44,262 nucleotides of DNA from CAZZNQ01 sp964655775 (GCA_964655775.1 CAZZNQ010000026.1:1-44262), one strand, 5' to 3'; positions 14,970-22,441 are shown, counted from the first letter of the stretch. Notes: a model not told the origin generated them from the letters alone. Numbers and translations: made by a program.

Positions 14970-15044
14970 TCCAGGCCAGAGCCATGATAGAGCGAGCCAG
15001 CGTAGAGCCAGGGCTCTCTGCGGTTTGTCTGCAATTCGCCTCAT
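14964..15044 (-). CDS. leuL: leu leader peptide (26 aa, Leu-rich)
   Basis: A 26-codon ORF starts at ATG 15044, only about 2-4 bases after the expected transcription start, with no ribosome-binding site. Its second half reads ALALRWLALSWLWPGA and holds five Leu codons (CTG, CTA, CTC, CTA, CTC at positions 12, 14, 17, 19 and 22) and three Trp codons. This is the expected sensor for leucyl-tRNA charging: a ribosome stalled on the Leu codons would change leader folding and let transcription pass the terminator at 14876-14920. The Trp codons are unexplained. The peptide itself probably has no function after translation. Confidence 0.8.
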   Translation of the reverse strand: MRRIADKPQRALALRWLALSWLWPGA

Positions 15045-15053
15045 AACAGCCCG

Positions 15054-15082
15054 ATTATAGACTCCTGGTGGAAGGTTGTCAA
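15054..15082 (-). promoter_or_regulatory. leuA promoter, perfect consensus
   Basis: On the minus strand TTGACA (15082-15077), a 17-nt spacer and TATAAT (15059-15054) match both consensus hexamers exactly. The start of transcription is expected near 15046-15048, immediately before the leader-peptide ATG at 15044. Confidence 0.9.
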
Positions 15083-15148
15083 GCATTGCAGCGCCCAATC
15101 TACCACGCCCGGAAGGCACTGCACGCGCCATCCTGCGCACCGCTCTGC

Positions 15149-15177
15149 TTGACAGCACGGCTCCGGGATGGTAATAA
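15149..15177 (+). promoter_or_regulatory. promoter for the GyrI-like gene
   Basis: TTGACA (15149-15154), a 17-nt spacer and TAATAA (15172-15177), 55 nt before ATG 15232. It diverges from the leuA promoter. Confidence 0.6.
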
Positions 15178-15231
15178 AGATGGCACAGCCGTGCCCCCCT
15201 TCGACCGATCAGCGCCAGACAGGAGCCTGCG

Positions 15232-15705
15232 ATGGCAGAAGTGCAGACCAAAGACGTCGATGCGATGGAAGTGATGAGCCGCGCCTTTACCGGACCGTAC
15301 GAGCAGACACGGGACCAACTGGACGGACTCATGTCCTGGCTGCTACGTGTCGGGCACCCCTATAGCGATGATCCGCTGGGGCTCTACTACGACGATCCCC
15401 AGAAGGTGGAGCCGGAGAATCTGAGAGCGGAGGTCTGTCTGCCCATCGAGGAGGCGTGCGAGGGGGGCGACGACGTGGTCCGCAAGGAACTGCCCGCCGT
15501 CACCGTGGCGTCCACCGTCTACACGGGCCCCATAAGCGGCGTCAGCGCCGTCTATCCCGAAATCTTCGCCTGGATCGAGGAACACAGCTACGAGTACGTC
15601 GAGGGCGAGCCGACGAGGGAAGTCTTCATCCAGTTGCCTGAAGACGATCCGGACGACCCCACCACCGCCATAATCGAGGTGCAGGTGCCCATTAAGTCCG
15701 AATAG
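15232..15705 (+). CDS. GyrI-like / AraC effector-binding domain protein
   Basis: The 157-residue protein is a free-standing effector-binding domain of the GyrI-like (PF06445, SOUL-like fold) type. It has the two-fold repeat: first half GLYYDDPQKVEPENLRAEVCLPI, second half YEYVEGEPTREVFIQLP and IIEVQVPI, joined by LPAVTVASTVYTGPISG. Relatives bind small hydrophobic or cationic compounds, inhibit DNA gyrase (SbmC/GyrI), or hydrolyse cyclopropanyl esters; the ligand here is unknown. There is no attached DNA-binding domain. AGGAG lies 7 nt before ATG 15232. It is a single-gene unit with its own promoter and a strong terminator. Confidence 0.85.
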   Translation: MAEVQTKDVDAMEVMSRAFTGPYEQTRDQLDGLMSWLLRVGHPYSDDPLGLYYDDPQKVEPENLRAEVCLPIEEACEGGDDVVRKELPAVTVASTVYTGPISGVSAVYPEIFAWIEEHSYEYVEGEPTREVFIQLPEDDPDDPTTAIIEVQVPIKSE

Positions 15706-15733
15706 CATGGAAGATGCCGAGCGCATTTGAGGG

Positions 15734-15773
15734 CGGCCCCGGGGGCTCTCGCTACTCCCCCGGGGCCGTTTTT
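15734..15773 (+). terminator. rho-independent terminator after the GyrI-like gene
   Basis: A perfect 12-bp GC stem (15734-15745 with 15757-15768), an 11-nt loop and TTTTT (15769-15773). It lies 28 nt after the stop codon. Confidence 0.92.
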
Positions 15774-15812
15774 CTTCGCGTCACTATGGGCGCGTGCGCC
15801 GATGCGCCGGAC

Positions 15813-16883
15813 TTACTCCTCGGGCTCCGGCCTGAGAGCGCCAGAGTCCACCATCTGCGCCAGCGGGTTGTCCTCGATCTCCAACGGCATGTCCACCCGG
15901 CTGCGCCGACGGCAGCATTCCCAGGCCGCGAAGATCACTTCCGTGGACTGCAGCGCGTTCTCACCCCGCAGCTCCGGCGCTTTGCCCTCAACTAGGCAGT
16001 CGACCACGTGCTCGATGGCGCGCTCGTGGAAGCCGGGGCCGTGGCAGGTCTCGCCTTCGCAGTCGATGGACTCCCACTGCGCGCTGCCCTTCCGCATGAC
16101 GCGCAGAACGGGCAGCCCATCGCCGCGAGGGCCGATCTCGATCACCCCTTCGGTGCCGATAATACGGTTGTGGAACGGGAGGGCGATTCCGCGCGGGCCG
16201 GTCGCGCAGTAACCGTACACGCCGTTCTCATAGCGCCATCGAACGACGGCCTGGTTCTCGTTGTGCATGCCGAAGAACTTGTCTTCCCGGCTGTAGTCGA
16301 TCTGGCCCAGCACCCATTCGACGGGCGTCTGGTCGTTGAAGTAGCCGCACATGTCGAAATTGTGCGAACCGTAATCGCACATGTTGTTGCCACCGAACTG
16401 CATCTCCACCAGATCGCCGACGGCGCCGTCGTCCAGCAGCCGCTTGGCGTTGCGGAACGGCTTGCCGAACCGGCGTTGGTGATTGAAGGTGAGCTGCACG
16501 CCCTTCTGCCGGCAGTAGCTCACCATTCTCCGGCAGCTTCCCCACGTGGTGCTTATCGGCTTCTCGCAGTGCACGGCACCCACGCCGGCGTCGGTGCAGT
16601 CGACGACCATCCGCTCGTGCAGGTGCGGCCACGTGGCGATGCTCACGATGTCCAGGTTCTCCCGGTCCAGCATCTCCTTGTAATCGGTGTAGGTCACCGG
16701 CACGCCGAACTGGTCAGCAAACGCCTCCGCGCGTTCCGGAATCAGGTCGGCACACGCGGCCAGCTCGCATTTCTGCGGTATGGCCGCGTATGCTTGCCCG
16801 TGACTGTAACCCATCCCGAAACCGACCTTCGACGGCTTCTCCGGTTTGTTTGTCCCTATAACGGCTGCTCGCAGCTTGCTCAT
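15813..16883 (-). CDS. Gfo/Idh/MocA-family oxidoreductase
   Basis: The 356-residue protein has an N-terminal Rossmann domain (RAAVIGTN), the family CEKPI motif (Lys108 in EKP 107-109, which positions NAD(P)) and the substrate block YGSHNFDM (GxHxxD, 172-177). The C-terminal alpha/beta domain follows. Family members oxidise or reduce sugars, inositols and related polyols; the substrate is not evident. The first loop TNKPEKPSKVGFGMGYSHG is longer than the standard GxGxxG loop, an unusual dinucleotide-binding region. It is the last gene of a leftward group (unknown, flavoprotein, zinc ribbon, this gene), 15 nt after the zinc-ribbon stop. Confidence 0.88.
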   Translation of the reverse strand: MSKLRAAVIGTNKPEKPSKVGFGMGYSHGQAYAAIPQKCELAACADLIPERAEAFADQFGVPVTYTDYKEMLDRENLDIVSIATWPHLHERMVVDCTDAGVGAVHCEKPISTTWGSCRRMVSYCRQKGVQLTFNHQRRFGKPFRNAKRLLDDGAVGDLVEMQFGGNNMCDYGSHNFDMCGYFNDQTPVEWVLGQIDYSREDKFFGMHNENQAVVRWRYENGVYGYCATGPRGIALPFHNRIIGTEGVIEIGPRGDGLPVLRVMRKGSAQWESIDCEGETCHGPGFHERAIEHVVDCLVEGKAPELRGENALQSTEVIFAAWECCRRRSRVDMPLEIEDNPLAQMVDSGALRPEPEE

Positions 16884-16898
16884 CGCCTGCCTTTCCCT

Positions 16899-17105
16899 CT
16901 AAGAGCCTTCCCTCGTGACCGTCAGTCCTATGTCGTAGCGCGTTCCACAATTGGGACAGATAAAGAACCAGTCCAGCACGCCCGCCGTATCCGACGGCCT
17001 GAACATGCTGTGGAAGCCATGCTCGTAGCCGCAGTTCGGGCAGACCCTGAACTCGCCTCCAACCTCCGCACGCCGGATCGAACCTTCGTTTTCCGCATCG
17101 GCCAT
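16899..17105 (-). CDS. small zinc-ribbon protein (68 aa)
   Basis: A 68-residue protein with two Cys pairs, CPNCGYEHGF and CPNCGTRYDIGL, about 28 residues apart: a single zinc ribbon with nothing else attached. Such proteins bind metal, nucleic acid or a partner enzyme; no function can be assigned. I chose ATG 17105 because AAGGAGG lies 8 nt upstream; the GTG at 17123 would place that site inside the gene. It starts 15 nt after the flavoprotein stop and is probably translated from the same mRNA. Confidence 0.7.
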   Translation of the reverse strand: MADAENEGSIRRAEVGGEFRVCPNCGYEHGFHSMFRPSDTAGVLDWFFICPNCGTRYDIGLTVTREGS

Positions 17106-17119
17106 CGTCTCTTCCTCCT

Positions 17120-17689
17120 TCACTTGCCGTTATCGGTCTGAGACAGTGTCGCAGCCATGCCAGCGGCCGCCCGGCGCACGGCTTCGGGCTTGTAAGTGCG
17201 GCTCTTCCTGGTGACCGTTATCAGGTCGAACACGTTGCAGCGAAGGTGCGAGAACAATCGGTTCGCCTCGTCCAGGCAACTCACGGTTCCGCCCCCGCTG
17301 CCACCGGCCGCCGCGACGGCTATGGCTGGCTTGCCGGCGAGTGCCGAGTCGCCGCCGCGAGTCGCCTCGCACCGCCGCAACCTGTCGAAGAAGGCCTTCG
17401 CCGACTCCGAAAGCTGGCCGAAGTAGACGGGGTTGACCAGCACGTAGCCTTCGGCCGCGGCGGCCCGTCTGTGCAGGCCCTGGAAATCATCCTCCACCTG
17501 GCAGACGTGCTCGTCCCGACAGGTGCCCCAGCCACGTCCGCACGCCTGGCAGACGCCCACGTCCTCGTCGTTCAGCCACAGCAGGTCGGCCTCCATTCCG
17601 GCGGACCGGATTCCTCCGCACGCGGCCTGCGCGCACTCGGCCGTAAGGCCGTCCTTGTTGGGACTCGATGCGACAACCAGGATGCTCAC
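17120..17689 (-). CDS. flavodoxin-like iron-sulfur flavoprotein / NADPH-dependent FMN reductase
   Basis: The 189-residue product has a flavodoxin fold. It has the phosphate-binding loop VVASSPNKDGLT near the N-terminus, a Cys-rich insert CQACGRGWGTCRDEHVC (close to residues 47-63) of the kind that binds an iron-sulfur cluster in archaeal and bacterial Isf-type flavoproteins, and NPVYFGQLSESAKAFFDRL, the FMN/dimer segment. It likely moves electrons between a ferredoxin or NAD(P)H and an unknown acceptor. I chose GTG 17689 because AGGAGG lies 9 nt upstream and the first strand then starts directly; ATG 17707 would swallow that site. Its placement next to the divergent hydrogenase operon is suggestive, not proof of a link. 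Confidence 0.8.
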   Translation of the reverse strand: MSILVVASSPNKDGLTAECAQAACGGIRSAGMEADLLWLNDEDVGVCQACGRGWGTCRDEHVCQVEDDFQGLHRRAAAAEGYVLVNPVYFGQLSESAKAFFDRLRRCEATRGGDSALAGKPAIAVAAAGGSGGGTVSCLDEANRLFSHLRCNVFDLITVTRKSRTYKPEAVRRAAAGMAATLSQTDNGK

Positions 17690-17734
17690 CGATGTGTACC
17701 TCCTCAATGAATCTGATCTCGGTCTGCAGAACGC

Positions 17735-18193
17735 CTACACGATCCGGAACTGGTTGATGTAAGGACCGATCTGATCCCAGCTTCCCAGGCGCGAAACAAC
17801 CACTCCGAATAACTGACCGTCGGTACCTACCACGGCGGAGGCACCGGACTTCAGATATGTGGCCATGATGTAGTCCGAATACACGTCGTCCACCACGGCG
17901 ATCACCGGGAACTCCGGCGGCAGCATCTCCCTGAGCGTCTTCAGCAGCTCTTGCGGCTCGAAAACGGTGTCCAGCTCCATCTCCATGTATCCGCTTTGCA
18001 GCATCAGGTCGCTCAGCCCGGCCATGACGGCGACCGAGTGTACGTCCTCCGGAAGTTCCATACCTTCGCGCAGAGAACGATACGTTCGGTTCTCGATATC
18101 CAGTTTTTTGGCCAGCCGGTTCAAGTAGTTGCGAGCTCCGATGGAGTTGCTGACGGACTCTTCGGAAGGGCTGAATACGACGGCGGTGGCCAT
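17735..18193 (-). CDS. unknown alpha/beta protein, possibly a degenerate receiver-like domain
   Basis: The 152-residue protein has alternating strands and helices: VAVMAGLSDLML, then FPVIAVVDDVYSDYIMATYLKSGASAVVG. The VIAVVDD strand with two Asp, followed by a helix and a GASAVVG strand, recalls the second half of a response-regulator receiver domain. There is no clear phosphorylation-site context or conserved Lys, so it may be a pseudo-receiver or an unrelated Rossmann-like fold. The start is ATG 18193 with GGTGGG upstream; GTG 18202 is an alternative. It heads the leftward group and is 45 nt upstream of the flavoprotein, divergent from the hydrogenase operon. Confidence 0.55.
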   Translation of the reverse strand: MATAVVFSPSEESVSNSIGARNYLNRLAKKLDIENRTYRSLREGMELPEDVHSVAVMAGLSDLMLQSGYMEMELDTVFEPQELLKTLREMLPPEFPVIAVVDDVYSDYIMATYLKSGASAVVGTDGQLFGVVVSRLGSWDQIGPYINQFRIV

Positions 18194-18526
18194 GGATCCC
18201 ACCTACAAAGAGAATGGACGGGTTCGTCCGCGCCGCACGGCACAGCGGATCCTGACGCGACGCCGCTGCCGGCGCCGCTCTGGTCCTCATTCTACCGCAG
18301 CGGCCACCGATATCAACGCGCCCGGCGGCTCCCTGAAGGTTCCTGAAGTCGCCGGTGCGATCCCGCCCGAAGGGCCGTGCGCTTGACGCGTAGGCGCCCT
18401 CTCCTTATCATTAACTCTCCTGTTGTATCTTCGGTGAATTGGGCCGGCCTTGCAGGGGAAGAAGAACCCCACAACCCGCTGAGTTCAGCCGCCCCACAGA
18501 AGCCATACATCCCATAGGAGTCCGCC
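18194..18526. other. divergent intergenic region before the hydrogenase operon
   Basis: A 333-nt region with no convincing gene. It carries the rightward hydrogenase promoter (18383-18411), an untranslated leader of about 110 nt with a small gggg/cccc hairpin near 18457-18472, and a Shine-Dalgarno AGGAG before ATG 18527. On the minus strand a TAGAAT (around 18298-18293) could be a -10 box for the leftward group, but no good -35 box accompanies it. I see no clear inverted-repeat operator. Confidence 0.5.
18383..18411 (+). promoter_or_regulatory. hydrogenase operon promoter
   Basis: TTGACG (18383-18388), a 17-nt spacer and TATCAT (18406-18411), about 115 nt before the first hydrogenase ATG. 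No sigma-54 GG-N10-GC site is seen nearby. Confidence 0.55.
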
Positions 18527-19558
18527 ATGAGCGTAATGCTGGCCGGGCAAGATGCCCTGAACAACTGGGTAGACGCTCTCCTCTCGGGGCGCCGCGTTGT
18601 CGGGGTGCAGGCCAAGGACGACAAGTTCGACTTCGCGGAGTTGTCCAAGGCATCCGATTTGCGCCTCGATTACGACGTAACGCTCACCCCCCCGGGCCGG
18701 AAGGTCTTCCTGCCACCGGAGGAGGTGATGCTGCGCTTCCAGGACGGCGAGTTCGAAAGCGTGACCGCCCAGGAGCCCTTCGTGCTGTTCGGCGTGCATC
18801 CTTACGACATGATCGCCATCAACCAGATGGACAAGGTGTTCTCGCAGGACAACTACGACGCGCACTACATGGCCCGCAGGAACGCCGCAACAATCGTGGC
18901 CTGCGACGTTCAGGTCTGCTCGAAGAACTGCTTTGCTTCGGAGCTCGGCTACGGCACGGTCGACGAGGGTTTCGACGTGCTGCTGACCAAGATCGACGAC
19001 GAGAACTACGTGGTCGACGCCCGCACCGAGAAGGGCGAGGAGCTGGTGGATGCCCTGGAGGGAGGCACCGAAGCCGACGAGGCCTCGCTGGCCGCCCGTG
19101 AGCAGGTGTGGGAGAAGAACCGCGATGGCCTGGCCGAGCACCGCCTGAACATGAAGCCGGACGAACTGCCCGAGTTGCTCGACGCGTCCTACGACCACCC
19201 CGTGTGGGAAGAGAAGAGCGAGCTCTGCTTCTCCTGCGGTTCCTGCACCAACGTTTGCCCCACGTGCTACTGCTTCGACGTGCAGGAAGACGTGACCTGG
19301 GACCTACAGGGCGGCGAGCGCAAGCGCACCTGGGACGGCTGCATGCTGGAGAGGTTCGCGGCCGTGGCCGGAGGGCACAACTTCCGGAAGAGTAAGGTCG
19401 AAAGATATCGCCACCGCTACTACCGCAAGGGCATGTGGGTGGCGGACAAGGTCGGGCAGATCGCCTGTGTCGGCTGTGGCCGCTGCATTACGGTCTGTGT
19501 ATCGAAGATCGCCCATCCGCCGGAGGTCTTCAATCGCCTGCTGGAGGAGACAAGATGA
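18527..19558 (+). CDS. hydB: group 3b [NiFe] hydrogenase beta subunit (4Fe-4S electron-transfer protein)
   Basis: The 343-residue protein is the two-[4Fe-4S] subunit of cytosolic sulfhydrogenase/NADP-reducing hydrogenases, related to anaerobic sulfite reductase subunit A. The clusters are CFSCGSCTNVCPTC (Cys 234, 237, 240, 244, 247) and CVGCGRCITVC (Cys 314, 317, 320, 324), with the second followed by SKIAHP. The N-terminal 220 residues form the family-specific domain. It passes electrons between the hydrogenase small subunit and the flavin subunit. It is the first gene of the operon, has AGGAG before the ATG, and overlaps the next gene by 4 nt (ATGA). Confidence 0.93.
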   Translation: MSVMLAGQDALNNWVDALLSGRRVVGVQAKDDKFDFAELSKASDLRLDYDVTLTPPGRKVFLPPEEVMLRFQDGEFESVTAQEPFVLFGVHPYDMIAINQMDKVFSQDNYDAHYMARRNAATIVACDVQVCSKNCFASELGYGTVDEGFDVLLTKIDDENYVVDARTEKGEELVDALEGGTEADEASLAAREQVWEKNRDGLAEHRLNMKPDELPELLDASYDHPVWEEKSELCFSCGSCTNVCPTCYCFDVQEDVTWDLQGGERKRTWDGCMLERFAAVAGGHNFRKSKVERYRHRYYRKGMWVADKVGQIACVGCGRCITVCVSKIAHPPEVFNRLLEETR

Positions 19559-20400
19559 GCTGCACCTGTTCAGGCCAAAAGGACATCTATCTTCCGGAAC
19601 CCGCGACCCTGGTAGCCGCCAAGCCGCTGACGCAGCTGGAGCGGTACTTCGAGTTCAAACTGGATTCCGGCGAGGAACTCGGGCACATGCCCGGCCAGTT
19701 CGTGGAGATCTCGGTGCCGGGCTACGGAGAAGCGCCGATCAGCATCTCATCCTCCCCCACTCGCGACGGCTCCTTCCAGATGGGCGTGCGCAACGTCGGC
19801 AACGTCACCGCCGCGCTGCATGCTCTGGAAGAGGGCGCCAGAGTTGGGATCCGAGGGCCGTTCGGCACACACTTCCCCGTCGATTCCACGATGAAGGGCA
19901 AGGACGTGCTCTTCGTCTGCGGCGGCATCGGGCTGGTGCCGCTTCGCTCGGCGATCCAGTATGTGTTCGACAACCGTGACGACTACGGGAACGTAACCAT
20001 TCTCTTTGGAGCCCGCACGCCCTCCGATCGGCTGTTCGTTGAGGAGCTGGCCGAATGGGCCGACCGCGATGACGTCACCTTCATGGAGACCGTGGACAGG
20101 GGCGACGACGAGTGGACCGGCCGGGTGGGCGTTATCACCATATTGCTGCCCGAACTGGACATCGACCCCGCCAACACTATCGCCGTGATATGCGGCCCAC
20201 CGGTCATGTACAAGTTCGTGATTCTGGGCCTTTACGACATGGACGTCCCCTACGACAACGTCTACGTGTCGCTGGAACGTCACATGAAGTGCGGCGTCGG
20301 CAAGTGCGGCCATTGCCAGATCAACGGGCTCTACGCCTGCCAGGACGGGCCCGTCTTCAAGTATTCCGACGTCCGGGAGGTCAGGGAGGCCATACAGTAA
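19555..20400 (+). CDS. hydG: group 3b hydrogenase gamma subunit (FAD/NAD(P)H-binding reductase)
   Basis: The 281-residue protein belongs to the ferredoxin-NADP reductase family: FAD domain with APISISSSP, NAD(P)-binding domain with LFVCGGIGLVPLRSAI and AVICGPPVMYKF, and a C-terminal [2Fe-2S] motif CGVGKCGHCQINGLYAC. It exchanges electrons with NAD(P)(H), so the complex can oxidise H2 to reduce NAD(P)+ or evolve H2. The name follows the Pyrococcus sulfhydrogenase genes; it is not the radical-SAM HydG of [FeFe] hydrogenases. I chose ATG 19555, overlapping the hydB stop; the frame is open farther upstream, but that is hydB coding sequence. The Cys-rich N-terminus (MSCTCSG) is unusual. Confidence 0.93.
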   Translation: MSCTCSGQKDIYLPEPATLVAAKPLTQLERYFEFKLDSGEELGHMPGQFVEISVPGYGEAPISISSSPTRDGSFQMGVRNVGNVTAALHALEEGARVGIRGPFGTHFPVDSTMKGKDVLFVCGGIGLVPLRSAIQYVFDNRDDYGNVTILFGARTPSDRLFVEELAEWADRDDVTFMETVDRGDDEWTGRVGVITILLPELDIDPANTIAVICGPPVMYKFVILGLYDMDVPYDNVYVSLERHMKCGVGKCGHCQINGLYACQDGPVFKYSDVREVREAIQ

Positions 20401-21150
20401 ATGAGCAAACCAAGAGTAGCCATCTTCGACTTCGCCTGCTGCGAAGGCTGTCAGCTCCAGATCGTCAACATGGAAGAGGAGATCCTCGACCTGATCGATC
20501 TTGTCGAGCCGGTCGCATGGCGCGAAGCCATGACGGAAGAGAGCGACGAATACGACATCGCCCTCATCGAGGGTTCCATCACGCGCCCGGAAGACGAGGA
20601 ACGTCTGCGCAAGATCCGAGAGAAGGCGAAGGTACTCGTCGCCCTCGGTGCCTGCGCCACAATCGGCGGGGTCAACAAGCTCAAGAACAACTTCGATCTG
20701 GACGACGTTAAGGAATACGTCTACGGTGACGCCGCCGACAAGCCGCACCTGGACACGGCGCCAACGAAGGGAGCCGACGAAGTGGTCAAGGTGGACTACT
20801 ACGTGCACGGCTGCCCGATGACCAAAGAGGAGTTTGCGTATATCGTCAGATGCCTCGCGCTGGGTAAGGACCCGGTGATCCCGGACTATCCGGTGTGCGT
20901 GGAATGCAAGGCGCGTGGGACCATCTGCCGCTACGAGTACGGCGAGATCTGTCTGGGCGTGGTGACCCGAGCCGGGTGCGGGGCGCCCTGCCCCAGCGCA
21001 GGGCTGTGGTGCTTCGGCTGCCGCGGATATGCGCCGAACCCCAACGTGGACGCCGCCAGAGAGGTAATGGAGAAGTACGGCAAGACGGTCGAAGACCTGC
21101 AGAGCCGGCTGCTCCTTTTCAACAGCAAACAGGAGCCGACGAATGCCTGA
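20401..21150 (+). CDS. hydD: group 3b hydrogenase delta (small) subunit
   Basis: The 249-residue small subunit carries the iron-sulfur relay to the active-site subunit. Proximal-cluster ligands are CEGC (Cys14, Cys17), GACAT (Cys85) and VHGCP (Cys138). Eight more cysteines between 166 and 207 (CVEC, C176, C184, C193, C197, CFGC) fit two further [4Fe-4S] clusters, as in F420-non-reducing and sulfhydrogenase small subunits. There is no twin-arginine signal, so the enzyme is cytoplasmic. The ATG directly follows the hydG stop codon, and its end overlaps hydA by 8 nt, giving tight translational coupling. Confidence 0.94.
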   Translation: MSKPRVAIFDFACCEGCQLQIVNMEEEILDLIDLVEPVAWREAMTEESDEYDIALIEGSITRPEDEERLRKIREKAKVLVALGACATIGGVNKLKNNFDLDDVKEYVYGDAADKPHLDTAPTKGADEVVKVDYYVHGCPMTKEEFAYIVRCLALGKDPVIPDYPVCVECKARGTICRYEYGEICLGVVTRAGCGAPCPSAGLWCFGCRGYAPNPNVDAAREVMEKYGKTVEDLQSRLLLFNSKQEPTNA

Positions 21151-22441
21151 CACCGTCGACATCAACGTCCATCACATAACGCGCGTCGAGGGACACGGGA
21201 ACGTAGTCGTCCGTGCCAGCGACGGCACCATCGAGGAAGTCCAGTGGCAGGTCCCAGAAGCGCCTCGCTTCTTCGAGGCCATGGTAAGGGGACGCAGTTA
21301 CGAGGACATCCAGACCATCGTCAGCCGCATCTGCGGCATCTGCTCGGTCACCCACTCCCTCGCCGCCACCAAGGCCGTCGAAGACGCGATGGGCATCGAA
21401 GTGTCGGAGCAGACGGACAAGCTCCGCATACTGCTGCACTACGGCGAGCAGATCGAGAGCCACGTGCTTCACGTGGGATACCTGGTGGCCCCCGACCTTC
21501 TGGGCGCAAAGAGCGTCGTCCCCCTGGTCAGCACTCATGGCGACGTGGTCAAGACCATCATCCGCGCCCACCGGCTGGGCAACGAGTGGATGGAGCTCCT
21601 CGGCGGGCGGATGACACACCCGGTCACCATCAAGCCGGGCGGCTTCGCCAGCCTGCCCACGGAAGAGCAACTCGCGGGCCTGCGCAAGCGGATGGAAGAC
21701 GCGCTACCGGATCTGACCACCATTGCCGAGGTGGTCCTCAGCCTGGCGGACAAACTGCCGGACTTCGATCGGGACACGGAGTACGTATCCCTTGTCGATC
21801 CCGACTACTACACCTTCTACCACGGCGACATTGGCAGCACGGACACCGATGAGCTCGTGCCCGTGCAGGAATTCGAGCGCGTTGTCAACGAGTACGTCGT
21901 CGACCAGTCAACGGCTAAGTGGGCCAAGTGGCACCGCGACGCCTACGCCGTCGGCGCGCTGGCCCGCTTCAACGTGAACGCGGACCAGTTGATGCCGCAG
22001 GCCAAGGCCACGGCCGAGATGCTCGGACTGAAGAAGGGCTGCTGCAACCCCTACATGAACAGCATCGCGCAGATCGTCGAATGCGTGCAGGTCGTTGAGC
22101 ACAGTCTGCAACTCATCGACGAGGTGCTGGACGCCGGTATCCAGCCGGAGAAGCCCGACGTGACCCCGCAGGCCGGCGAAGGCGCCGGTGCCGTCGAAGC
22201 GCCGCGCGGCGTCCTTTTCCACCGCTACGCGTTCGACGAGGACGGGGTCTGTGTGGGTGCCAATTGCTGCATCCCGACGAACCAGAATCACGCGAACATC
22301 CAGAAGGACTTCGAGGCGCTGGTGCCGCAGATTCTGGACCGTAGCCAGGAGGAGATGACGCTGCTGTTGGAGATGCTGGTTCGGGCCTACGATCCGTGTA
22401 TCTCCTGCTCGACGCACTACCTGGACGTCGAGTTCGTCTGA
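21143..22441 (+). CDS. hydA: group 3b [NiFe] hydrogenase alpha (large, catalytic) subunit
   Basis: The 432-residue large subunit binds the Ni-Fe(CN)2CO centre that splits or makes H2. The L1 motif RICGICSVTH (62-71, Cys64 and Cys67) and the C-terminal L2 motif DPCISCSTH (417-425, Cys419 and Cys422) supply the four Cys ligands. After His425 a 7-residue tail (YLDVEFV) remains, the expected substrate of the maturation protease encoded 13 nt downstream. The first residues, HHITRVEGHGN, form the usual N-terminal signature. Gene order beta-gamma-delta-alpha is that of the Pyrococcus sulfhydrogenase, which supports group 3b (NADP-linked, cytosolic). Sulfur reductase activity cannot be inferred. Confidence 0.96.
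   Translation: MPDTVDINVHHITRVEGHGNVVVRASDGTIEEVQWQVPEAPRFFEAMVRGRSYEDIQTIVSRICGICSVTHSLAATKAVEDAMGIEVSEQTDKLRILLHYGEQIESHVLHVGYLVAPDLLGAKSVVPLVSTHGDVVKTIIRAHRLGNEWMELLGGRMTHPVTIKPGGFASLPTEEQLAGLRKRMEDALPDLTTIAEVVLSLADKLPDFDRDTEYVSLVDPDYYTFYHGDIGSTDTDELVPVQEFERVVNEYVVDQSTAKWAKWHRDAYAVGALARFNVNADQLMPQAKATAEMLGLKKGCCNPYMNSIAQIVECVQVVEHSLQLIDEVLDAGIQPEKPDVTPQAGEGAGAVEAPRGVLFHRYAFDEDGVCVGANCCIPTNQNHANIQKDFEALVPQILDRSQEEMTLLLEMLVRAYDPCISCSTHYLDVEFV

Noticed and set aside
13659..14987. Long open frame antisense to leuA
   Set aside because: Same reason: a shadow of a well-conserved gene, with no motif.
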